Shown piece after piece: positions 5,837 through 13,818 of a stretch of 20,389 bases of DNA. Location: positions 1-20,389 of the forward strand of contig JAOUFX010000004.1 of assembly GCA_029857975.1 (NCBI GenBank). The letters are read 5' to 3'. Every line of letters begins with the position of its first letter. The first letter of the stretch is position 1. The DNA is from Deltaproteobacteria bacterium. GTDB lineage: Bacteria; Desulfobacterota; SM23-61. The position numbers and the translations under genes were made by a program. The notes below the pieces were generated by a model that was given only the letters and a program-made list of their open reading frames with translations, did no database searches and had not been told where the DNA came from.

Positions 5837-7153
5837 TTAAGAGAAAACCACATTGAACAATAGAGAAAAAATTACATAAACGGCAGCCGTTACGGCAACT
5901 GCAGTCATCACGATCCGCGGAAGGGCTGGCCGGATTCTCCAAGGATATAGAAGGATGCTCAAAGCGGTTAGAAACGAAAATGAAATAGGAATAAACCCGG
6001 CAAGGGGATAAACCAGAATGAATAACAAAAATAAACCGATTGCTCCCAGGACTCGGTAAAGGCTCATGAAATCCTTTTCCGCCCGAAATTCCTCCTGAAC
6101 TCCCCCCAAATCCCTCTGCATTTCCATCTGTTTTGATATGAGCCGACCAAATTCTTCAGGTCCCTGGATGTTTTCTATCTCTCTCCTTTCCTTGATTTCT
6201 TCCTCCAAAATCCTCTTGTTTTCCGGTTTGCTCAAAATAGAAAATTTCCGGGTAATGACACTCAGGTCTGTATTCTTTGGAATTCCCAGTCCTGCCCAGG
6301 TTCCGGAAATCAAGTCGACTCCTAACTCCTGAAACGTAGGGATGTTGGGAAGGGCGGGCAGACGCGTCGGGCTTAAAATGGCCCGGATTTCAAAATTCCG
6401 GCATAATTCCTCGTTCTGTAAAAAATGCGTTAATGGGCAGAACCCTGCCTGAATTCCTCCCTTTTTTAATGAGCCTAACATCTCAGGAGGATCGTCAAAA
6501 AATAGACTTTCGAATCTCCTAAATCCTTTCTTTTCCAACGCTTCCCGTAAATGATAAGGAAAATCCGCGGAATGGAAAAAGCCGACCTTAAAGCCTGCTA
6601 ACTTTAGCAACGGTCGAGAGGTTTCGAATGAATCGATATTTCCTCCATATCCGGACAGGGTTACAAGGATATCGGGGTCAAAAACCACTCCCATGACTGG
6701 TACAAACTTTTCTAGAGCTTTGGAAGCACCCAAAAAATTTAAAGCGGTGGGTTTTTCGTTAGTGATGATCGTGATTATTTTTCCATCCGGCGCAGCCGTC
6801 GACCCCATATATTCCGCGGAAAAATAACCTTCTCCCGACTTTACCATGACGGCAACGGGGGTCTTCAGCTCTTTGGAAAAAATGCCGGCGATCCGGTTCA
6901 CAATCAGACCCTTGCCGCTTCCAGAGGGGAATGGAGACAGGAGCTTATATTCAGGTGGAAAAAAAGCCTTCCCAGCGATCAAAACCGCCATGGCCATGAC
7001 TATGACAAGAATAAAAAGGGGGAAAATTCCAGGTCCTACCGTTCCAGCCACATGGCTTTCAAAATGCGCCAAATCTGCCAGCATGAAGATGGACAGCCCG
7101 ATTATACCCACCATGATGAAGATGATGGGAAGATCAGCCTTTTGTTTTCTCAT
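5837..7153 (-). CDS. tctB: TctB small permease with an inserted Bug-type substrate-binding domain
   Basis: A 438-residue protein, about three times the usual TctB length (about 150). Residues 8-28 and 43-62 are two membrane helices joined by the typical TctB 'GTVGPGIFP' segment. Residues 368-386, 388-404 and 414-436 are the C-terminal TctB helices, with 'YPLAGFIP' and a basic loop 'RIRPALPR' between the last two. In between, residues about 66-350 form a divergent Bug/TctC-like domain. Its landmarks are 'LLSPFPSGSGKG', 'STAAPDGKIITI' (APDG 121-124), 'LPNIPTFQELGVD' (PTFQELG 272-278) and 'WAGLGIP' (286-292). The receptor-like domain is thus embedded in the small permease and has no signal peptide of its own. 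Neighbours are tctA and a separate tctC. It may recruit, gate or sense substrate. The fusion is seen directly in one unbroken frame; its role is unknown. Confidence 0.85.
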   Translation of the reverse strand: MRKQKADLPIIFIMVGIIGLSIFMLADLAHFESHVAGTVGPGIFPLFILVIVMAMAVLIAGKAFFPPEYKLLSPFPSGSGKGLIVNRIAGIFSKELKTPVAVMVKSGEGYFSAEYMGSTAAPDGKIITIITNEKPTALNFLGASKALEKFVPVMGVVFDPDILVTLSGYGGNIDSFETSRPLLKLAGFKVGFFHSADFPYHLREALEKKGFRRFESLFFDDPPEMLGSLKKGGIQAGFCPLTHFLQNEELCRNFEIRAILSPTRLPALPNIPTFQELGVDLISGTWAGLGIPKNTDLSVITRKFSILSKPENKRILEEEIKERREIENIQGPEEFGRLISKQMEMQRDLGGVQEEFRAEKDFMSLYRVLGAIGLFLLFILVYPLAGFIPISFSFLTALSILLYPWRIRPALPRIVMTAVAVTAAVYVIFSLLFNVVFS

Positions 7154-7206
7154 CCTTCTTATTGGCTCCCCTCGATTGAGACCGGCTAAGGCCTATCTGC
7201 AAAATC

Positions 7207-8592
7207 TTACCGGAACAATTGAAGCAATTGGGTTACATCGTTTAGATTTTCAAAATCACGCATCAGACTAAGAATCTCTTCAACCTTTTTTTTCGGCACC
7301 GGATTTCGCGCGAAATCTGCACATTTGCGGAATTTTTCCTCGATCTCTTTAATCGTCATGGGATTGCTCGGGCATCCCCGCCTTTCCTCCACCCGTTTGG
7401 AAAAAACTTTCCCTTTTTTGGTTCGTATTTCCACGATGGCCGGCGTTACAATTCCCTGGAAGTTTCTTTCCAACTCGGCTTCCACATGGCAATCGACCCG
7501 GGCAGCCATTTTCAGTATTTCCGGATTCCGAATCGCTTCCTCGGTGAAGTCATCCAGAAAGACCTTTCCCTTCACAAGGGCTGTCGCGGCCGCATACGGG
7601 AGACTAAATTGAGCTTCAGGGATGGATTGGGGTACCCGGGTTTTTTCAAGAGGAAGGCAAACAAAATTGAAGCCTTGCTGATTGACCTTCGCAGTAATCT
7701 GAGCCACATCGTCGGGACAGAGGGCTTCTTCTTTGGAGATGTCCAGCACAGCGTCGATGGCTGCGTGGCTGTGCATGCAGCAGGGATATTTTTTTAAGGT
7801 GACATTGACCCCCTCGAACGTCTCCCCCAGCCCGTCGAGGAGCTTTTGTTTATCATATTCGCCACGCTGGTAGACGGGGTAATACCCAAACTTTCCTTCC
7901 AGGACTTCTTTGGCAGCCGTAATTCCCCGGCGGGCAAAAATCGCCGAATAAATACCTGCCTGCGCCACCAGGCCCTGACAGAAGCGGGTTGCGAGGGTTC
8001 CCTCCAAAAGGTTCTGAGAATTACCCGCTGTTTGGCTGTAGGCCAGCCCCATGGCATGAACCATTTTCTCTTCATTTAACCCGAGAAGGCGTCCGGCCAC
8101 GCCCGCGCAACCAAAACAAGCATATTGGAACGTGACATTCATCCCGCTCAAGCCGGAGGGAATTTTATGCGTCCGCCCCATCCGACAAATCATGTCGATC
8201 CCCAGAGCCACAGCGGCCAAAAATTGTCTTCCGTTTAGACCCCCAATATATTCGGCTGCAGCCATGGCGGTGGGGACGATGGAAGCACTGGCATGCATCG
8301 TTCCGGGTTCAAAGACGTCATCAAAGTCTACGGCCCGGGCCATCATCCCGTTCGCCAGAGCTGCCAAGAACATGGGTACTTTTCGGTCGGTATGGAACAA
8401 GGTGCTTTCTTCCCTTCCGCCCCATTCCAGCACTTGTTCGACAACTTCTGGACAGCCCGCCGCCCCCGACCCCGCTAGCATTGAAGCGAATGTATCCAGA
8501 ATGCTCCTTCGGGTCGCTTCTCGGACATGGCGAGGAATGTCCTGGTATTTTATATCAATTAGATTTCTCACTAAAGGCACGACCGCATCCAT
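7207..8592 (-). CDS. MmgE/PrpD family protein (2-methylcitrate dehydratase/isomerase-like)
   Basis: A 461-residue protein spanning the full MmgE/PrpD fold. This family includes 2-methylcitrate dehydratase, cis-aconitate decarboxylase and imidosuccinate/iminodisuccinate-type enzymes acting on small polycarboxylates in the cytoplasm. Visible landmarks are 'ILDTFASMLAGS' near residue 31, 'AVDFDDVFEPGTMH' (DFDD 89-92, H100), and 'LKKYPCCMHSHAAID' (residues 266-280). The ATG at 8592 is preferred because GAGGAA lies seven bases upstream; a TTG at 8607 is in frame. The gene ends 53 bp before the TctB-Bug gene, which suggests that the enzyme acts on the transported acid. The exact reaction cannot be assigned. 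A second, truncated paralogue lies at 15423-15611. Confidence 0.92.
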   Translation of the reverse strand: MDAVVPLVRNLIDIKYQDIPRHVREATRRSILDTFASMLAGSGAAGCPEVVEQVLEWGGREESTLFHTDRKVPMFLAALANGMMARAVDFDDVFEPGTMHASASIVPTAMAAAEYIGGLNGRQFLAAVALGIDMICRMGRTHKIPSGLSGMNVTFQYACFGCAGVAGRLLGLNEEKMVHAMGLAYSQTAGNSQNLLEGTLATRFCQGLVAQAGIYSAIFARRGITAAKEVLEGKFGYYPVYQRGEYDKQKLLDGLGETFEGVNVTLKKYPCCMHSHAAIDAVLDISKEEALCPDDVAQITAKVNQQGFNFVCLPLEKTRVPQSIPEAQFSLPYAAATALVKGKVFLDDFTEEAIRNPEILKMAARVDCHVEAELERNFQGIVTPAIVEIRTKKGKVFSKRVEERRGCPSNPMTIKEIEEKFRKCADFARNPVPKKKVEEILSLMRDFENLNDVTQLLQLFR

Positions 8593-8668
8593 TGCAATCT
8601 TCCTCAAAGCATGAACAATAAAAAGGGGCTGCAGGCGCAGTGAGCCGCGCAGTCCATTTTCCAGAAGG

Positions 8669-9544
8669 TCAATATTTTTGGTATTTCTGCACCCTGGGAG
8701 GAGATTGGCGCATATCCAAACCCATCTTTTCTCCGAGCTCCCTGTATTTGGGCTTCAGACCGTATTCCTCCTTGTACTCCTGAAGCATGGGAATCCCCCA
8801 ATTGTGTTTCTGCAGCCAATGAATGCCTTCCATGAAGTCGGGAAGCAATTCCGGAATGATGGTGAAAAGGATCTCGTCATCCTGGGCAGCCGCCAGCCGG
8901 CGGTCCCCCTTGCACGGAATGGCAATCTGGCATTCCCGCTTCAACAAAGAGGGGACCGTGGCGTACACGCAGGCCGCATGGCCGGAGAGCTGGGCTTGAA
9001 TGTCCTTGCCGTCGATCCAGGTTTTCACGATGATCAACTGGCTGGTCTGCATGCCGTTGACATGCATGACAATTATATCAGGCATGAAATTGCATGTGTG
9101 CAAGGGAGCGGATACAATGCCTTTGTACAAGCCATATTCCAAATAGGGCATATTCTTGCACCATTCCGAAGCCGCCTTCAGGTCCCGCACGCTATCCGGA
9201 TAGCGGTGATGCCCCTCGAGGAAATATGGGGTTCGCTCCACCAATCCCAGGCCGATGACAGGCTCCACGCACCAATTGTCTTCTTTGAACATGGCGATGG
9301 TCTGCCCATTCCTCTGGGAACGGGCAAAGGCTTGGCAAAGGGAATATTTGTGCCCCCAGTCGCGCGTGGGAATAATGGCCCCTTTGGGTACCTCCTTCTT
9401 ATTTTTTATAATTTTGACGGCAATGGGATGCACCCGCATGCGCAGCCATTGCTCGAGTTCTTTGCCGTATTCGTGAAGCTGGCGTAACGTAATTTGTTTT
9501 TTCTTCCCTTGGTTCAGCCCTTTTGTTGCTTGTTTTCTCTTCAT
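8669..9544 (-). CDS. DUF169 family protein
   Basis: A 291-residue soluble protein of the DUF169 (COG2043) family, whose function is not established. Recognisable features are 'LRMRVHPIAVKIIKNKKEVP' near the start, 'RDWGHKYSLCQAFARSQRNG', the central 'MPDIIVMHVNGMQTSQLI' element, and 'CQIAIPCKGDRRLAAAQDDE' plus 'ILFTIIPELLPDFMEGI' towards the C-terminus. The latter is the most conserved block of the family as I recall it. Several cysteines (in CQAF, WCKN, HTCN, ACVY, ECQI, PCKG) could bind a metal or cofactor. The start at 9544 is supported by AGGAGG nine bases upstream; the frame stays open to 9652. It sits between the GntR regulator and MmgE/PrpD in the same orientation, so a link to the pathway is likely but unproved. 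Confidence 0.85.
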   Translation of the reverse strand: MKRKQATKGLNQGKKKQITLRQLHEYGKELEQWLRMRVHPIAVKIIKNKKEVPKGAIIPTRDWGHKYSLCQAFARSQRNGQTIAMFKEDNWCVEPVIGLGLVERTPYFLEGHHRYPDSVRDLKAASEWCKNMPYLEYGLYKGIVSAPLHTCNFMPDIIVMHVNGMQTSQLIIVKTWIDGKDIQAQLSGHAACVYATVPSLLKRECQIAIPCKGDRRLAAAQDDEILFTIIPELLPDFMEGIHWLQKHNWGIPMLQEYKEEYGLKPKYRELGEKMGLDMRQSPPRVQKYQKY

Positions 9545-9662
9545 TCCCCTTAACCTCCTATGATTTTTTCCTGGCTTGTTTGACCCAAACCCTCGGCGCA
9601 CGCTATATCCCCAAGCGATTTCGATCAGGCATTGCCCACCTGTAAGGATCACCTCTCAAAAT

Positions 9663-10421
9663 TCATCCCTCCAGCATTCTTACGCCTCTTTTCCGCGCCT
9701 TCAGCTTTCGCGTCGATGGCGGGCCAGCAATCCCCCCCTTTTTTTCGATCCTCAATTTCTGCGCAAGAAAATCCACCGCTTGGCTATAATGGGCCTTTAG
9801 GAGCGCTCGGATCTTTTGCAGGTCTTTTTCTCTGCAAGCGTGCAGCATCTGCTGGTGTTCCACAATGGATCTTTCCATTCTCACCTGGTACAGCGTCAGG
9901 TTTTGGAACCAGCGGGTTCTTTTATCCGCGTCACAAAAAATCGCGTAGAGCTTTTGGTTATTCAGGCTCTTGGCGATTTCATGATGGAATTGCCAATTCA
10001 ACTTGCGATAATTCTCCACATCTTGTTTTTCGACTCGCTGCTTCATCTCCTCGATCAATTTAGCCAAGCTGCTGAAGAAACTCTTGCCTTGCTCCAGAGA
10101 TTTCTCACCGAGCGCAGATGCCTCGATCAATTCCTTAATGGAATAATTTTCGGCGATTTCTCTCCTGTCGATCCCGATGACCTCCCGGCCTTTCCGGTTT
10201 CTTCCGGTAGCGATCACTAGTCCCCATCGCTCCAGGCTCAGCAGGGCTTCCCGCACGGGCATGCGGCTGATCTCCAGCCGATCCGCAATCTCCCTCTCGA
10301 TCAGGCGATCCCCCGGCTTGTACGTCCCCGAAAGGATCTCCTCTTCCAGAATCTTGAAAACCTGCTGCGCGATCGTTTGGATTGGTTTTATGATCTTTCT
10401 CCGATTCATCTTGCTTCCCAT
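9663..10421 (-). CDS. GntR-family transcriptional regulator, FCD (FadR) subfamily
   Basis: A 252-residue repressor-type regulator. The N-terminal winged helix is typical: 'ILEEEILSGTYKPGDRLIER' then 'EIADRLEISRMPVREALLSL', and 'ERWGLVIATGRNRKGREV'. The C-terminal all-helical FCD domain carries the usual ligand/metal histidines: 'LNWQFHHEIAKSLNN' and 'EHQQMLHACREKDLQKIR'. FCD regulators generally bind organic acids made or used by the enzymes they control. The start is uncertain: ATG 10421 or 10409, with similar weak sites, 8 and 20 bases after the cupin stop. Its place in the middle of the operon argues for autoregulation. The palindrome ATTTGGTATTCCAAAT at 15755, overlapping the cluster's first promoter, is the best candidate operator. 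Confidence 0.93.
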   Translation of the reverse strand: MGSKMNRRKIIKPIQTIAQQVFKILEEEILSGTYKPGDRLIEREIADRLEISRMPVREALLSLERWGLVIATGRNRKGREVIGIDRREIAENYSIKELIEASALGEKSLEQGKSFFSSLAKLIEEMKQRVEKQDVENYRKLNWQFHHEIAKSLNNQKLYAIFCDADKRTRWFQNLTLYQVRMERSIVEHQQMLHACREKDLQKIRALLKAHYSQAVDFLAQKLRIEKKGGIAGPPSTRKLKARKRGVRMLEG

Positions 10422-10429
10422 CCGTATCT

Positions 10430-10813
10430 CTAGCGATAGTTGGCGCCGCTCAAAACATTCACCAGATATCCCTTCCCGCCGGCAAACCGGATTGCATGTT
10501 GCAGGCCCGCGGGGACCAAAATCGAAGCCGGTCCCTTGACCCAATGTTTCTCATCCCCCAGCGTCACTTCCAATTCGACATCACCCAGAAGACAATACAA
10601 CTGATTCACATCATGCGTGTGCAGGGAGGGGCCCACGCTCAATTCATCTTTCGCTTCCCGGTTCACCTGGCGCACCAAGAGGGTTACGTCTGACTCCGGA
10701 ACCATCTCACGGTCCATGAATTTGAAAAGCGGCCCAATCTCCTGCTCCATTTTGGAGATATCATGATGAACCAACTCCTCGATGGTCTGCGGCTTCACGA
10801 TGAATTTTTTCAT
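10430..10813 (-). CDS. Small cupin-domain protein
   Basis: A 127-residue single-domain cupin. Motif 1 is 'GPSLHTHDVNQLYCLLG', with H65 and H67; the usual glutamate ligand position is Q71. Motif 2 is 'GPASILVPAGLQHAI', with H106. Small cupins are metal-dependent sugar- or acid-modifying enzymes or ligand sensors. The Glu-to-Gln change could alter or weaken metal binding. The start at 10813 is chosen for the 'MKKFIVKP' beginning, but its ribosome-binding site is poor. A TTG at 10852 is in frame and would add 13 residues. It begins 45 bp after the creatininase-like gene and ends 8 bp before the GntR start, so it is almost certainly co-transcribed. Substrate unknown. Confidence 0.85.
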   Translation of the reverse strand: MKKFIVKPQTIEELVHHDISKMEQEIGPLFKFMDREMVPESDVTLLVRQVNREAKDELSVGPSLHTHDVNQLYCLLGDVELEVTLGDEKHWVKGPASILVPAGLQHAIRFAGGKGYLVNVLSGANYR

Positions 10814-10858
10814 GTTTTGCTCTATCGCCCGTTCCCCTCTGTTCCGCCCCAAACCTGA

Positions 10859-11653
10859 TTAGATCCGGGCCTCTATGGGAAGCCTCTGGAATTCCTTGAC
10901 ATAATCCCGGATGAAATCCACCCAAAGGGAAAGAATTCTTTCTCCCTTTTCTTTCGTAGCCGCCATCGGGTCTCCCATCACGCCGGATTTTGTCACCTCA
11001 TCGGACAGGTGATAGGCATAGGCCGAGATACCCTTGAAAGTCACCTGGGGACTGCCCTTTTGGACAAAACTATCGATCCTGGCTTTCACGTATTCTTTTT
11101 TCGCCTTGCTCATGTCCACCAATTCGGGGCGGAGCGCCAACATCACGGATGTCATGATCTCCCCCGCATGAAGAAACACTTTTTCCTTCAGTTCCGGGAT
11201 GTCCTTCCCCATCTGATTGGCAATCCCCCAAAGGTTAACCATGCCAACTCGGGCCGCCGAACGGCGGACAAGCTCATGGGCGACCTCCATGATAGCGGGA
11301 TCATTTCCCACATGGGAATTGATAAACATGATCCGACGAAGTCCATGCTCCACGAGACCGTCGCAAATTTCCCGCAAAACCTGGGTCAGCGTGGAAAGCC
11401 GTATGGAGAGGGTTCCGGGAAACCCCATGTGCCATTCCGAATAGGTGACCGAAATAACCGGGGCGACCAGAAGTTTCGTCCCGGCAGCCACCTTTTTCGC
11501 AACCTCCAGGGCGACGATGGAATCGACGCCCAATGGCAGGTGGTAACCTTCCACTTCCACCGACCCCGTGGGGAACAGAACCGTATCTGTCTCTTTTCTC
11601 GCTTCGACAAACTCCGTCCAGCTCATTTCTTCTAAAAGTTTCTTTTCGACCAT
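10859..11653 (-). CDS. Creatininase-family amidohydrolase
   Basis: A 264-residue protein of the creatininase family: cytoplasmic metal-dependent hydrolases of cyclic or linear amides, also including MftE-type peptidases. Landmarks are 'FPTGSVEVEGYHLPLGVDS' (residues 27-45), 'MFINSHVGND' (109-118) and 'FLHAGEIMTSVML' (160-172). Expected metal ligands present are E33, D44, H114 and E165. The position that is normally histidine in 'E-Q-H-G' is E35 here ('E-V-E-G'), a notable substitution at the binuclear site. GGAGG five bases before ATG 11653 fixes the start. It follows the TRAP permease and precedes the cupin. An amide or lactam hydrolysis step in the pathway is a reasonable inference; the substrate is unknown. 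Confidence 0.9.
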   Translation of the reverse strand: MVEKKLLEEMSWTEFVEARKETDTVLFPTGSVEVEGYHLPLGVDSIVALEVAKKVAAGTKLLVAPVISVTYSEWHMGFPGTLSIRLSTLTQVLREICDGLVEHGLRRIMFINSHVGNDPAIMEVAHELVRRSAARVGMVNLWGIANQMGKDIPELKEKVFLHAGEIMTSVMLALRPELVDMSKAKKEYVKARIDSFVQKGSPQVTFKGISAYAYHLSDEVTKSGVMGDPMAATKEKGERILSLWVDFIRDYVKEFQRLPIEARI

Positions 11654-11813
11654 TCTTTCCTCCTTTTCCGAGATCCCATTCCGCTTTCAATGCCGATTCC
11701 GACTTCACAGGCCTTCCTGTTTCCCGGGCCAGCCGGGTTTTCGCCGGTAAAACAAAAAAGCTGCATCAATTGCTTGAAATGCGATCCCTATCTTTTGAAA
11801 ACAAGATCTTGAT

Positions 11814-11827
11814 CGGGCGAAAGCCCG
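11814..11827 (-). other. Short intercistronic hairpin (CGGGC stem, tetraloop)
   Basis: CGGGC (11814-11818) and GCCCG (11823-11827) flank four bases: GAAA on the plus strand, TTTC on the minus transcript. It lies 15 bp after the TRAP permease stop, in the 188-bp gap before the creatininase gene, with no T run behind it. A transcript-stabilising or processing stem is possible; it is not a convincing terminator. The nearby palindrome CAAGATCTTG overlaps its upstream side. Nothing else is seen in the gap. Confidence 0.3.
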
Positions 11828-11841
11828 TGCTGAACCAATCG

Positions 11842-13755
11842 TCAACCTTTTACCGAATAGGGGAATATCCTTTGAATCAAAATGATCAAACCGAGTAGCC
11901 CGAACCCAGCGGCATCGGTCAGCAACCCCGGTTTTATCAAAACCAACGAGGCGATCACCAAAATCGCTCTCTCCGGAATCGTTGCCCGCCTAAAAAGCCA
12001 TCCCTCCACCCCCGCGGAGAGGGCGATAATGCCGCAAAGGGCCGTACAGAGGACCCAAAGAACGTAGGGGGCCTTGCCGATCATTAACATGGAAGAATCA
12101 TAGACGAACATAAAGGGAACGATGAAGGCGGCGATTCCGATCCGGCAGGCCGTGAAACCGGTTCGCATAGGATTGGCCCCGGAGATCGCAGCCGCAGCGA
12201 AAGCCGCCAGGCAAACAGGGGGGGTAATGGCCGAGATGCAGCCGAAATAAAAACAAAAAAGATGGGCGGCAATGGGTTTGACGCCTAATTCGAGCAAGGC
12301 TGGGACGACGATCGTCACCAAGGTAAGGTATACTGCCGTAGCCGGCATGCCCATTCCGAGGATGATGGAGGCGATCATGACATATACCAGAGTTAACCAG
12401 AGTTCACCTCCCGCCGCCATGACCAAGATGTGTGCGAATTTCATTCCCAACCCCGATATATAAACCGACCCGATAATAATCCCTGCACAGGCGCAGGCCA
12501 TTCCAACTGTTACGGCCGCCCGGGATCCTTCCTCCAGGGCAGACAGGAAAGCCACCGGGGTCAGCCTGGTTTTTTTTTTCAAGAAACTCAACAGGAGCAG
12601 GCAGAGGACGGCCCAAAAAGCGGCCATCATCTCCGTATAACCGAGGGCCAAAAATACGATCAGGGCCGCAACAGGGACCAGAAGATGGCCTCCTCCGGCA
12701 AGGGTTTTCTGGAAGGAAGGCAGAGCATTCTTATCGATCGGCTTTAATCCTTCTCTCTTGGCCTCGAAATGAACCATCAACATCACGGATGCGAAATAGA
12801 GAACGGCGGGGATCAGGGCGTGCATGCAGACCTGAAGATAAGGAATGGAGAGAAATTGGGCGATAATAAAGGCGGCCGCGCCCATGATGGGGGGCATCAG
12901 GATGCCGCCGGTGGAGGCGACCGTTTCCACGGCGCCGGCAAAAAGAGGGCGATACCCAAGAGACTTCATCAAGGGGATGGTAAAAGATCCCGTCGCGACC
13001 ACATTGGCCACACCGCTTCCAGAAAGCGTTCCCATGAATGCGCTGGCCAAGACCGCCGTCTTCGCGGGCCCGCCGGTCAGGCGCCCGGCGATGGAATACG
13101 CCAAGTTGATGAAAAAATTTCCCGCGCCGGTGCGTATCAGAAAGGAGCTAAAGAGGAGGAACAGGATGATGAACGATGAGACCACCATAAGGGGCAAAGA
13201 AAACAGAGCGATGTCGCTGAAGATCACATCCACGAACCTAACCCAGGGGGTGGGAGGGCTGTTCAGGAGCCCCGGGAAATAATTGCCGTAGACCGTATGA
13301 ATGATGAAAAACCCCGTAATGATGACCATCGGCCATCCGACGGTCCGTCGAGTGGCCTCCAAGACTAGGAAGATGGCGAGTGAGCCCACAAAGGTATCCA
13401 TCCGGGTGGGAGCGCCCCATCGCAGCTGCAGCTCATCGATATCATACAAAATATACACCTCGAGACCGATCGCCAGAAGAATCAGGAGGACGTCCAGTTG
13501 AAAAAGCCCTCGCAACGGCTGCTGGCCGGAACTTCCCCGGATGGGATGAAGGAAGAAAGTCAGGACCAGAATGAGCGTGAGAAAAACGGACCGGTGCGCC
13601 AAGGCCGTCGGCTCGCCAAAGTAGGCCGTAAAGAGATGATAGAACCCCATATAAACGGCAATCAGAGAAATCAGGACGAGTCGGATTGTCGCCGGAGAAA
13701 TTTTCTTTTCTGCGAGGAAACGTTCGAAAAAGCTCTCTCGTTTGAATGGTTCCAT
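11842..13755 (-). CDS. TRAP transporter permease, fused 4TM/12TM (TAXI type)
   Basis: A 637-residue membrane protein that fuses the small (DctQ-like, N-terminal) and large (DctM-like, C-terminal) permease domains, the standard form for TAXI-TRAP systems. After a short basic N-terminus there are several helices (residues about 25-190), then the DctM-type core with 'GTLSGSGVANVVATGSFTIP', 'VASTGGILMPPIMGAAAFII', 'GMGMPATAVYLTLVTIVVPA' and 'SAITPPVCLAAFAAAAISGA'. It uses an ion gradient to import solute delivered by the periplasmic receptor. The ATG at 13755 has no strong ribosome-binding site. It follows the receptor gene by 63 bp, a space that contains a perfect 12-bp hairpin. The gene is intact. 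The ligand is unknown; TAXI systems are reported for glutamate and other carboxylates. Confidence 0.95.
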   Translation of the reverse strand: MEPFKRESFFERFLAEKKISPATIRLVLISLIAVYMGFYHLFTAYFGEPTALAHRSVFLTLILVLTFFLHPIRGSSGQQPLRGLFQLDVLLILLAIGLEVYILYDIDELQLRWGAPTRMDTFVGSLAIFLVLEATRRTVGWPMVIITGFFIIHTVYGNYFPGLLNSPPTPWVRFVDVIFSDIALFSLPLMVVSSFIILFLLFSSFLIRTGAGNFFINLAYSIAGRLTGGPAKTAVLASAFMGTLSGSGVANVVATGSFTIPLMKSLGYRPLFAGAVETVASTGGILMPPIMGAAAFIIAQFLSIPYLQVCMHALIPAVLYFASVMLMVHFEAKREGLKPIDKNALPSFQKTLAGGGHLLVPVAALIVFLALGYTEMMAAFWAVLCLLLLSFLKKKTRLTPVAFLSALEEGSRAAVTVGMACACAGIIIGSVYISGLGMKFAHILVMAAGGELWLTLVYVMIASIILGMGMPATAVYLTLVTIVVPALLELGVKPIAAHLFCFYFGCISAITPPVCLAAFAAAAISGANPMRTGFTACRIGIAAFIVPFMFVYDSSMLMIGKAPYVLWVLCTALCGIIALSAGVEGWLFRRATIPERAILVIASLVLIKPGLLTDAAGFGLLGLIILIQRIFPYSVKG

Positions 13756-13780
13756 TTTCAGATGCTTATTTCCGGTTTGC

Positions 13781-13809
13781 GAGGAGAGGAACGCCTCGTT
13801 CCTCTCCTC
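13781..13809 (-). promoter_or_regulatory. Perfect 12-bp hairpin between TRAP receptor and permease genes
   Basis: GAGGAGAGGAAC (13781-13792) and GTTCCTCTCCTC (13798-13809) pair perfectly around a five-base loop. The stem starts nine bases after the receptor stop codon and ends 25 bases before the permease ATG. There is no T run on either side, so it is not a standard terminator. Comparable stems behind receptor genes, for example malE-malF, protect the upstream message and give an excess of the soluble receptor over the permease. That role is inferred here. Confidence 0.7.
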
Positions 13810-13818
13810 ACTACGCCG

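Noticed and set aside
8610..8660. GC-rich weak stem followed by T run on the minus strand between DUF169 and MmgE/PrpD
   Set aside because: Only about 4 bp pair well (CTGC/GCAG), so I do not call a terminator. The genes can be co-transcribed.
8678..9487. 269-codon plus-strand frame
   Set aside because: It is the antisense shadow of the DUF169 gene, with no recognisable domain.
11009..11635. 208-codon plus-strand frame
   Set aside because: Antisense shadow of the creatininase-family gene.
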